Source: DATKDF01 sp963752045
GTDB taxonomy: Bacteria; Acidobacteriota; Vicinamibacteria; Vicinamibacterales; SCN-69-37
Reading direction: 5' to 3'
DNA length: 64,000 nucleotides
NCBI GenBank assembly: GCA_963752045.1
Contig: CAVVWN010000008.1
Span: 310,001-374,000, forward strand
Position numbers and translations under genes: made by a program
In this document: in pieces, positions 15,892 through 22,151 of the stretch
Layout: each line of letters begins with the position of its first letter
Numbering within the stretch: position 1 is the stretch's first letter
The notes under the pieces: model-generated
What the model was told of the DNA's origin: nothing
Databases searched by the model: none
Seen by the model: only the letters and a program-made list of their open reading frames with translations

Positions 15892-16190
15892 CCCTGCCCG
15901 TCCGTTCAAGCGAGCCGGCCTCCACCGAACTGCGTGAGGCGGTCCGCTGGTACGAAGACAGGCGTATGGGGTTGGGCGCAGAATTCTTCGACGCTATCTC
16001 GACCACGCTGCTGTTCGTGTCAATGAACGCCACAGCCGGCGCGAGCATCTCTCGTGATGGCCTGACTCGCCGCGCCCTTGTCGCGCGGTTCCCCTACCAG
16101 GTCGTTTACCGCATCAGGCCAACCGAGATCGTCATCGTGGCCGTCGCCCACCTGAAGCGCCGGCCCGGATACTGGAAGAACCGAGCCTGA
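15888..16190 (+). CDS. ParE-type toxin
   Basis: A 100-residue ParE/RelE-superfamily toxin: PASTELREAVRWYEDRRMGL, GAEFFDAISTTLL, LVARFPYQVVYRIRPTEIVI and AVAHLKRRPGYWKNRA at the C-terminus, all hallmark segments. It has a GTG start inside the antitoxin stop. It is a complete cassette-borne pair with the 15655 antitoxin. Confidence 0.87.
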   Translation: MTLPVRSSEPASTELREAVRWYEDRRMGLGAEFFDAISTTLLFVSMNATAGASISRDGLTRRALVARFPYQVVYRIRPTEIVIVAVAHLKRRPGYWKNRA

Positions 16191-16201
16191 CTCCCGAGTC
16201 A

Positions 16202-16273
16202 GCCCAACGCCAGCGTTCACTAGCGGCGGCCCATCTTTGCACCGGCCGCCGTCTGGTGCAACGCAAGTTAGGC
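16202..16273 (-). other. attC recombination site
   Basis: The minus strand begins GCCTAAC, pairs GCGTTGCACCAGACGGCGG with CCGCCGCTAGTGAACGC, and ends GTTGGGC. Both cores are perfect. It closes the alpha/beta hydrolase cassette. Confidence 0.9.
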
Positions 16274-16289
16274 GGTCCTTGATCGTCCT

Positions 16290-17585
16290 CTATTTTGTTG
16301 CTCCAATCACGACGCGCCACCCCCGAGCCGTGGCCTCATCCGGCAACCAGCTCGCCTCTGGCTTTGACCCCGTGAACGTACCGAACGGCGCCGCCTCTCC
16401 GGTCTGGTCGTTTCCCAGCCAGGCAGATCCATCGGTAACAGCGCGCAAGATCTTGCCATCGGATGACACACGCTGGCGAAGAACGGCCGTGATCCAGGGA
16501 ATCACGAGGTCATTCGCCTTCTGCCGTGACTCTTCCTCCGCGTGTGTCGCAGCAGGCTCGACGGCGAATGTCCAAGGCGCGCCGGCTGACCTGCCGATCT
16601 TCCCGAAGGTCGCGGCGGACTGGGCCGCCTCGGGCGCATCGTTTGCGCCTGAAAGAAGCAGTGCAGGTATCTGGCCGAGAACCTTCATGTCTGCACCGAC
16701 CAATCCAGCGCCAGCTGAGTGGTAGCGCACGAACGCGATTGTTCGTTCGGGGTGTAGTCTTGCGAAGCTTGCCGCAAACGCTCCGCCGGCCGAGTGTCCC
16801 CAGAGTAGAAGTGGTGCATCCGCGAGCTCCTGGTGCCCGGATTCCTGTGCGAGCCGCTGCAGCAGCAGAAGGAGACCATCGGCCCCTCCCAGACCCGCAT
16901 TCCGCACCGGATCTCCGACTGGCGCACCCGGACCGATGTTGCCAATCCTGAGCAGCAGGAGGCCAGATTCTGTGACTTCCAAGAGTCTTCGTACTTGTCG
17001 ATCCACGTAGAACTCGTCGCCGAGGCCCACGCTAGACGCCACGATCACCGCGCGCACGCGACTGACCTTCCGTGGAAGAAAGAGCCTTCCGTCAGCCTTC
17101 ACATCTCTTTGGAGAAGATTGACACCGGCCACAAGGTCCATTCCCCGAACTCGGTCGACGAACTCCGCTAGGTCGCCGTCCGGCACGCGCTTCGCGGTGA
17201 ACCGAGGTGCGGCCGAGGCGCCAAACATTCCGCGGAAAGCAGAAGGAATGTTGTTCAGATCCCGATCCGGCACGTCGCGAGTGAAGGCAATTTCGTCACC
17301 GTTGAGTCTGCCCGTGAACGTTATTGTAGGGCTGCCAACGCTTCTCGTGCATTTGAACGTGAGGGTGTTTCCATCAACACGCCCCTCGGAAATCTCAACA
17401 CGCGGCGAGATGCACGAACTCACCATCCCGGTCAGTCGAGCCCCGTCTGTTCTGAGCACCACCTCCCACGGCTGTGGCCCAGCTCCCTCCACCCGCCACG
17501 TGCCGTTGACTCCCGTCTGTGCATGGCTTGGCGCCCAGGTGGCGAAGAGGATCGTGAGGGCATACGAAACGCGCTTCATGTTCAA
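16290..17585 (-). CDS. exported alpha/beta hydrolase-like protein
   Basis: A 431-residue protein with a signal peptide (VSYALTILFATWAPSHAQ). Residues ~25-110 form a beta-rich accessory domain (NGTWRVEGAGPQPWEVVLRT, LTFKCTRSVGSPTITFTGRL). The C-terminal part is a hydrolase with nucleophile elbow LLLWGHSAGGAFAASFA, an acid region LLLSGANDAPEAA and a late His in EPAATHAEEES. The substrate is not known; the fold is like acetyl-xylan or feruloyl esterase homologues. It is a single-gene cassette in cassette orientation, with a start at ATG 17585 placed just inside the cassette boundary. Confidence 0.75.
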   Translation of the reverse strand: MNMKRVSYALTILFATWAPSHAQTGVNGTWRVEGAGPQPWEVVLRTDGARLTGMVSSCISPRVEISEGRVDGNTLTFKCTRSVGSPTITFTGRLNGDEIAFTRDVPDRDLNNIPSAFRGMFGASAAPRFTAKRVPDGDLAEFVDRVRGMDLVAGVNLLQRDVKADGRLFLPRKVSRVRAVIVASSVGLGDEFYVDRQVRRLLEVTESGLLLLRIGNIGPGAPVGDPVRNAGLGGADGLLLLLQRLAQESGHQELADAPLLLWGHSAGGAFAASFARLHPERTIAFVRYHSAGAGLVGADMKVLGQIPALLLSGANDAPEAAQSAATFGKIGRSAGAPWTFAVEPAATHAEEESRQKANDLVIPWITAVLRQRVSSDGKILRAVTDGSAWLGNDQTGEAAPFGTFTGSKPEASWLPDEATARGWRVVIGATK

Positions 17586-17617
17586 TCTCTCCTTGAATCT
17601 CGGCTGTGTTCGTGACC

Positions 17618-17681
17618 GCCTAACGCTCCGGTTCAGCGGTGGGCCGCGCAGCGGACCGTCCGCTGCAACCGGTTGTTAGCT
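17618..17681 (-). other. attC recombination site
   Basis: The minus strand begins AGCTAAC, pairs CCGGTTGCAGCGGACGG with CCACCGCTGAACCGG, and ends GTTAGGC. The extra G in GGTTGCAGCGG against the other arm fixes the orientation to the minus strand. It closes the sulfatase cassette. Confidence 0.9.
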
Positions 17682-17688
17682 GGCTGTG

Positions 17689-19119
17689 TCACCTTGGAGC
17701 GGTGCCAGGCCGATAGGGATCCGGCGTGCCCATCGGAATGAGGGGATGCTTCTTCACGCTCTGTTCGAACTCGCCCACGATCTTCAGCACCGGGCCGACG
17801 ACCCACGAGTCGGGTGTTGGCTTCTCTTCGCGCGGATCGGTGTAGAGGTTGTAGATCGTCGGCACAGGGTTCCTGACCGGCGGGTCGAACATCGTGTCCT
17901 GCCGGTAGAAGTGCAGCTTCCAGTTGCGCCACTTCACCGCCTGCAGCCGCTCGGCGCACCAGATCGGGAAACCCTCGCGCGCCGATTTCTCCGTCTTGCC
18001 GAGGAAGAAGTCCGACTGGTCGATGCTGTCGAACGGTCTGTCGCTGGGTACTTTCGCGCCGCCGAATCGCGCCAGCGTGGCGAACATGTCCACGCCGTGG
18101 ACGATTTCGTTGGTCTCTCGCCCGGCAGCGATCTTGCCCGGCCAGCGGATCATGAACGGTACGCGGATGCCGCCCTCCAGCGCGGTGAAGTATTGGCCGC
18201 GCCAGGGACCGGCCCACCCGTCCCAGGGTCGAAAGAACTCGGGGCCGTTATCGCTGGTGAAGATGACAATCGTGTTGTCACGGATACCGGCTTTGTCCAC
18301 CGCATCGAGCATCTGCCCGACGTTGGCGTCCATTTCGGCGAGTACGTCCGCCCAGTCGCCGTTGCCGGTCCGACCCTGGAAGGACGGGTTCGGCTCGGTG
18401 GGCAGATGCGGTTGCGTCAGCGCCACGTAGGCGAAGAACGGTTTGCCGGACCGGGCTTGCGTGCCGATGAACGACACTGCGCGGCGGGTGATCTCGGCAT
18501 CGATGGTGCGCCGTTGCGTCACGTCGTACACGCCCAGCGGACGGCTCTTCTCGCCCTTACGGCCTTCCATCATCTGTTCCGCGGGCATGATGTCCGCGGA
18601 CCAGCCCGGCGAAGACGGCCAGAGCGCCTCGTCGGTTGTCCGCGGAATGCCGAACCATTCGTCGAAGCCCTGGTCGCTGGGCAGGCGTCCGTCGTGGCTA
18701 CCGAGGTGCCACTTGCCGTAATAGCCGGTTGCGTAGCCCGCTTCGGACAGGGCCTCGCCGATGGTGATCTCCCACTGCGTCAGGCCGTCCGCGACGCCGC
18801 CGAACGGCACCGAGTGCGTGCCGGAGCGGATCGCCCAGCGGCCGGTCATCAGACTCGACCGGCTGGGCGTGCATTGCGTTTCCATGTTGAAGTTCAGGAA
18901 ACGCATGCCCTCCCTGGCCAGGGAATCAATCCTCGGCGTTGGCGCTCCACGTGTGACGCCGCCACCATAGGCCCCGATCTCACCGTAACCGAGATTGTCG
19001 GTGAGGATGAACACGATGTTCGGCCTGCTCGTCTGGGCGAGAACGCGAGCGGGCATCAGCAAGTACGCCGCTGCCAAAGCCAGAACGAGTGCCAAGCGTA
19101 TCGTCATGATTGCGCGCAT
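17689..19119 (-). CDS. exported sulfatase (formylglycine type)
   Basis: A 476-residue type I sulfatase with a signal peptide (LALVLALAAAYLLMPARVLA). The metal site NIVFILTDNLGYGE and the modification motif CTPSR (Cys83), the residue converted to formylglycine by FGE, are present. Later blocks are GKWHLGS, TSDNGPEFF, GGIRVPFMIRWPGKI and HGVDMFAT. It would remove sulfate from organic sulfate esters, perhaps polysaccharides, in the periplasm. It fills one integron cassette, which is large cargo; I see no dedicated FGE gene in the window. Confidence 0.9.
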   Translation of the reverse strand: MRAIMTIRLALVLALAAAYLLMPARVLAQTSRPNIVFILTDNLGYGEIGAYGGGVTRGAPTPRIDSLAREGMRFLNFNMETQCTPSRSSLMTGRWAIRSGTHSVPFGGVADGLTQWEITIGEALSEAGYATGYYGKWHLGSHDGRLPSDQGFDEWFGIPRTTDEALWPSSPGWSADIMPAEQMMEGRKGEKSRPLGVYDVTQRRTIDAEITRRAVSFIGTQARSGKPFFAYVALTQPHLPTEPNPSFQGRTGNGDWADVLAEMDANVGQMLDAVDKAGIRDNTIVIFTSDNGPEFFRPWDGWAGPWRGQYFTALEGGIRVPFMIRWPGKIAAGRETNEIVHGVDMFATLARFGGAKVPSDRPFDSIDQSDFFLGKTEKSAREGFPIWCAERLQAVKWRNWKLHFYRQDTMFDPPVRNPVPTIYNLYTDPREEKPTPDSWVVGPVLKIVGEFEQSVKKHPLIPMGTPDPYRPGTAPR

Positions 19120-19145
19120 CGTTAACCCTCTGATGGTCGAAAGCC

Positions 19146-19218
19146 AGCTAACGCCGGGCTTCAGCCGCGGCGGCTCAGGATCGCACCAGCCGCCGCCGGC
19201 TGCAAGCCAGGGTTAGAC
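19146..19218 (-). other. attC recombination site
   Basis: The minus strand begins GTCTAAC, pairs GGCTTGCAGCCGGCGGCGG with CCGCCGCGGCTGAAGCC, and ends GTTAGCT. It closes the hicBA cassette at 19259-19656. Confidence 0.9.
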
Positions 19219-19258
19219 AGCGGCCCCCCGACGACGCTACTGTAGAGCCGAGGGCCCG

Positions 19259-19474
19259 ATGCACAACGAATTCACGGCCGTGTTCGAGCGCGACGGCGAC
19301 TGGATTGTCGCGTACTGCCCGGAGATTCCCGGCGCAAACGGTCAGGGGCGGACCAAGGATGATGCCCGGGCGAGCCTCACCGCAGCCATTGCCTTGATTC
19401 TCGAAGACCGTCGGGAAGAGGGCCTCAGGGGCGTCCCTGCTGACGCCGAACGAGAGACGGTGACCGTGCGGTGA
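19259..19474 (+). CDS. hicB: HicB-type antitoxin
   Basis: A 71-residue short HicB with the partial RNase H-like fold: MHNEFTAVFERDGDWIVAYC, then PEIPGANGQGRTKDDARASL, TAAIALILEDRREEG. It is translationally coupled to hicA by a GTGA overlap. It neutralises HicA and usually represses the operon. It is oriented against the cassette direction, so it needs its own promoter. Confidence 0.88.
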   Translation: MHNEFTAVFERDGDWIVAYCPEIPGANGQGRTKDDARASLTAAIALILEDRREEGLRGVPADAERETVTVR

Positions 19475-19656
19475 AACGCAGCTCGTTGCTGCGTCACCTC
19501 CGCCAGCACGGCTGTGCCCTGAAACGCGAGGGCGGGTCTCATTCGCTCTGGACCAACCCGCGGACTGGTGCCGTCGAAGCCATCCCGCGCCACACCGAGA
19601 TTCCGAACCGGCTCGCCAAGAAGATCTGCCGCAACCTCGGTGTTCCTGAAGTCTAG
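19471..19656 (+). CDS. hicA: HicA-type mRNA interferase toxin
   Basis: A 61-residue double-stranded-RNA-binding-fold toxin: MKRSSLLRHLRQHGCALKRE, GGSHSLWTNPRTGAVEAIPR, EIPNRLAKKICRNLGV. The catalytic His is in GGSHSLW. It has a GTG start coupled to hicB. It is intact and very similar to the HicA at 15353, so the two loci are probably related cassettes. Confidence 0.88.
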   Translation: MKRSSLLRHLRQHGCALKREGGSHSLWTNPRTGAVEAIPRHTEIPNRLAKKICRNLGVPEV

Positions 19657-19676
19657 CGTGGCACGCCGGCTTCGCT

Positions 19677-19752
19677 GTCTAACGACAACAACTGAGCCGC
19701 GGCACACGGGTGTTTTTCAATCCGCGCCGTCGGCTCCAGTTGTTGGTTAGGC
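19677..19752 (-). other. attC recombination site
   Basis: The minus strand begins GCCTAAC, pairs CAACTGGAGCCGACGGCGCG with TGCCGCGGCTCAGTTG, and ends GTTAGAC. The TAA of mazF is in the first core. It closes the mazEF-like cassette. Confidence 0.9.
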
Positions 19753-20076
19753 GTCGGAGCTCCCGAGCCCCAACCAACGCCGAACTGATGCTTCGACAGC
19801 TCCCATTTGCTGCGAGTTGAGCGTACCCAGCGGCCGAAGCAACTTCGCGTGCGGAATGGTGATCAAATTCTGGGCGTCGAACACGCCGGCCTTCAGGAAT
19901 CCGACGGAGACCGGAGCCTCAAACTGAGTCCCCCTCGCGCTCGTTGTGTGCGGCACCAAGGTGGCGAGCGCACGATCCGTGTCGCCGACTCCCACACTGA
20001 TGACCAACGCCGGTCGGACTTTGGCAGCCATCCCGAGATCAACCAGCCACACCTCACCGCGTCGAGGAGCCCTCAC
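19747..20076 (-). CDS. mazF: MazF/PemK-type toxin
   Basis: A 109-residue MazF-fold toxin: APRRGEVWLVDLGMAAKVRP, ALVISVGVGDTDRALATLVP, HTTSARGTQFEAPV and VFDAQNLITIPHAKLLRPLG. The conserved RGEVW/P-R-P loop and the T/S-rich interface fit an mRNA endoribonuclease. Start GTG overlaps the antitoxin stop (GTGA). Its stop is inside attC. Confidence 0.87.
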   Translation of the reverse strand: MRAPRRGEVWLVDLGMAAKVRPALVISVGVGDTDRALATLVPHTTSARGTQFEAPVSVGFLKAGVFDAQNLITIPHAKLLRPLGTLNSQQMGAVEASVRRWLGLGSSDA

Positions 20077-20253
20077 TGACCTCGCTCACGCCGATCGAGA
20101 TCTTGGAAAAGCCGGTCAGCCACCGCGGTCAAATCCTGGTCGTCTGGCAGGTCGTGAGGTTCGGACTTCGCCCGGCGCAGGAGTTCCGCCAACACTTCCT
20201 GCCGCTCCCGCTCCGGTAGCGCATCGAACCGGCCGCCGTCGGCTGCAAGACGA
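20073..20253 (-). pseudogene. N-terminally truncated antitoxin of the MazF pair
   Basis: The minus frame upstream of mazF reads FDALPERERQEVLAELLRRA then KSEPHDLPDDQDLTAVADRL and FQDLDRRERGQ, a typical acidic antitoxin C-terminus. Upstream of the FDALPE block the frame enters the attC half-site at 20223-20261 and hits a TAA. No start codon or N-terminal DNA-binding part exists. A deletion seems to have removed half of the attC and the start of the gene. Confidence 0.68.
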
Positions 20254-20261
20254 GGTTAGGC
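20223..20261 (-). other. half attC site
   Basis: On the minus strand GCCTAAC is followed by a normal L'' arm (CTTGCAGCCGACGGC), but the returning arm and the GTTRRRY core are absent; antitoxin coding sequence follows at once. This is the boundary of the membrane-protein cassette. Confidence 0.7.
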
Positions 20262-20708
20262 GGCTGACCCCGGTCGCCGCGAAAGCCAGCGAGGCAAGCC
20301 GAACTGCCGCGATGGATCCCCATGAAACAACACCTCAACTACACCAACCACACCGCCCACTCCGATTAGCAGACACAGCACTGCGCCGGCAGCCCACATG
20401 TTGCGGGTAGGCGACCGAGCCACTCCGACAATCGGCAGTTTCCATTCAACCGCCAAGACCATGAAGGCGAGGCCCGACAGCGCAGCCACCGGAATCACGC
20501 ACACCGCGAGGTAGCGACGCCACGACTGCCCGGTCCAGTATGGACGCCTGCGGCGATAGCCCGCATGGGCCCGAAGGCCAATATCGAGAGCGATATAGCC
20601 GACGGCCACGTACCCCAGCCCGTCTGTGAACGTCGAATCCGGCAATCGACTCGCAATGAACAAAGTGACAATCGCGAGTAAGTTGCCTAGGCTTCTTCTA
20701 CCGGCCAT
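20256..20708 (-). CDS. small integral membrane protein of unknown function
   Basis: A 150-residue protein with about four hydrophobic segments (LGNLLAIVTLFIASRL, LGYVAVGYIALDIGL, YLAVCVIPVAALSGLAFMVL, MWAAGAVLCLLIGVGGVVGV). No family is recognised. ATG at 20708 is chosen, as the longer start at 20741 lies inside attC. The TAA stop lies in the attC core. It is a single-gene cassette in cassette orientation. Confidence 0.6.
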   Translation of the reverse strand: MAGRRSLGNLLAIVTLFIASRLPDSTFTDGLGYVAVGYIALDIGLRAHAGYRRRRPYWTGQSWRRYLAVCVIPVAALSGLAFMVLAVEWKLPIVGVARSPTRNMWAAGAVLCLLIGVGGVVGVVEVLFHGDPSRQFGLPRWLSRRPGSAA

Positions 20709-20728
20709 CCGCACCCCCGCCGCAGTCC

Positions 20729-20806
20729 GCGTAACGACCACGGCTCACCCGCGGCCGCACACCCGTTCTTGACGGGGTGGCCGTCGGGTGCAGCCGCTGG
20801 TTAGCC
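20729..20806 (-). other. attC recombination site
   Basis: The minus strand begins GGCTAAC, pairs GCGGCTGCACCCGACGGCC with GGCCGCGGGTGAGCC, and ends GTTACGC. It resembles attC 11715-11793 closely. It closes the hicBA cassette at 20845-21266. Confidence 0.9.
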
Positions 20807-20844
20807 AGCCTTCCAAATGCTACATTAGCGCCGAGGCAGGCCCC

Positions 20845-21057
20845 ATGAGCATGACTTTCGAGATTGAGCTCGACCGCGAGGACGACGGCCGCTGGATGGG
20901 CGAGGTCCAAGCTCTGCCTGGCGTCATGGCCTACGGCGCGACCCGCGACGAGGCCGTGGCGAGGGTCCAGGCTCTGGCCTTGCGTGTGCTCGCCGAGCGC
21001 CTCGAACATGCCGAGGCACCGGCCGGACTCCTCAACGTCACTTTCCGCGCGGCATGA
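20845..21057 (+). CDS. hicB: HicB-type antitoxin
   Basis: A 70-residue HicB (MSMTFEIELDREDDGRWMGE, VQALPGVMAYGATRDEAVAR, VQALALRVLAERLE). It belongs to a different HicB subgroup from the one at 19259. ATG 20845 is chosen because AGGCAGG precedes it and the upstream frame enters attC. It is coupled to hicA by an ATGA overlap. Confidence 0.85.
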   Translation: MSMTFEIELDREDDGRWMGEVQALPGVMAYGATRDEAVARVQALALRVLAERLEHAEAPAGLLNVTFRAA

Positions 21058-21266
21058 GTCGTTGGCCGGCCTCCAAGGCGCGCCGAGTGCTCGCCGCGCT
21101 GCTGAAGATTGGCTGGCAGATCAAGCGCCAATCGGGATCGCATCGAACCCTGAGTCGCGCTGGCTGGGATGACTTCGTCTTCGCGTTTCATGATGACGAG
21201 GAGATCGGCCCGAAGATGCTGGCCCGAATCGCACGCAGAACCGGCCTCTCACCCGAAGACCTGTAG
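21054..21266 (+). CDS. hicA: HicA-type mRNA interferase toxin
   Basis: A 70-residue HicA: WPASKARRVLAALLKIGWQI, KRQSGSHRTLSRAGWDDFVF, AFHDDEEIGPKMLARIARRT, GLSPEDL. The catalytic His lies in SGSHRTL. It forms an intact pair with the preceding hicB. The plus-strand orientation is opposite to the cassette direction. Confidence 0.87.
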   Translation: MSRWPASKARRVLAALLKIGWQIKRQSGSHRTLSRAGWDDFVFAFHDDEEIGPKMLARIARRTGLSPEDL

Positions 21267-21280
21267 GCACCTCCTTGTCT

Positions 21281-21364
21281 GGCTAGCGTCCCAAATGAGC
21301 CGCGCGCCTCAGCGATACGATGACACCGACGGTCTGGCGCGTCGGCTCCATTTTGCTGTTAGCC
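21281..21364 (-). other. attC site of the integrase-proximal cassette
   Basis: The minus strand begins GGCTAAC, pairs CAAAATGGAGCCGACGCG with CGCGCGGCTCATTTG, and ends in a degenerate GCTAGCC core (C instead of T at the second position), which may impair recombination. Confidence 0.85.
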
Positions 21365-21378
21365 GGCACTCGGTGCCC

Positions 21379-21981
21379 CTATCGTTTCTTCCACAGACGG
21401 ATCGTGGCGATAGACGGTTGCGTGTAGCCCGGCGGATCTGTCTCCGCTCCCAGTAGGGTGCGCGATGCGAGCGTGTTCGTGGTGAGCTGACCTCCGACGT
21501 ACGCAGAAGGTAGCCCCGTGAGGTCAAGTTGGCAGGTGAGCAACGAGATTCCGGTTTCAGGAACGTCGCGCTTCGTTGTACGACACTGCCCACGGCCGAC
21601 GAGGGGAACCCCTCCGACCTCGCCCTCCGCGTAGAAACTCACGATCAGTGGATCCGATGTCGGGCTGAAACACGCGTGGAGCGTGCCGACGCGGGCGCCA
21701 CTGGCGTTCGTGACCTTGCCGGAGGCTGCATCCGTAGCGACCGCCCTGAAATCGTAGCGATCCTCTGATCTCGCCTGTGAGAACCCGGTGCGCGATGGCG
21801 CGCAGAAGTCTGTCGGCATGATACGCGACAGCCGAAGCGAGCGGAGAATGACGATGTCCTCAACGGCCGCGTCGGGGCGTGGACTCTGCGCAGCCATGGG
21901 CGATGACAGCATTGCCAGGGCAAGCGCAGTGCCAGTGTACCAACGTCCCATTCGTAGAGGTCGGTAAGGAAGCATGATCAT
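21379..21981 (-). CDS. exported protein of unknown function, first cassette
   Basis: A 200-residue protein. A signal peptide (MGRWYTGTALALAMLSSPMA) follows a short leader, so the true start may be ATG 21951 rather than 21981; starts upstream of 21996 would lie outside the cassette. The mature part (VEDIVILRSLRLSRIMPTDF, GTLHACFSPTSDPLIVSFYA, GISLLTCQLDLTGLP) contains several Cys and is probably periplasmic. No family recognised. It is the cassette nearest attI, so by integron rules probably the most recently acquired. Confidence 0.6.
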   Translation of the reverse strand: MIMLPYRPLRMGRWYTGTALALAMLSSPMAAQSPRPDAAVEDIVILRSLRLSRIMPTDFCAPSRTGFSQARSEDRYDFRAVATDAASGKVTNASGARVGTLHACFSPTSDPLIVSFYAEGEVGGVPLVGRGQCRTTKRDVPETGISLLTCQLDLTGLPSAYVGGQLTTNTLASRTLLGAETDPPGYTQPSIATIRLWKKR

Positions 21982-21990
21982 ATTTGGTCC

Positions 21991-22151
21991 GGCTAACGAC
22001 AAGTAGGCCGACCTGTATATTCCGATAGTGTCGGCCCCAGCCGACAGTCTAGCACCGCAGTTCGGCCGTCGCGGTTTCCGGATGGGCATCGAAGAGAGAA
22101 GGGGATAGGCCGTGCTGCCGACGGAGAGTTCGGCCAGATAGACAGGTCGGC
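21991..22151 (-). other. attI region next to the 3' end of intI
   Basis: The 155 bp between the intI stop and the first cassette boundary (minus-strand GTTAGCC at 21997-21991) holds no gene. It contains a 13-bp sequence TAGGCCGACCTGT at 22004-22016 and its exact reverse complement at 22142-22154. A shorter related pair is GATAGGCCG at 22104-22112 and CGGCCTATC at 22179-22187, the latter inside intI. These are candidate integrase-binding sites of attI. The crossover is inferred to be between G21997 and T21996. Confidence 0.65.
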
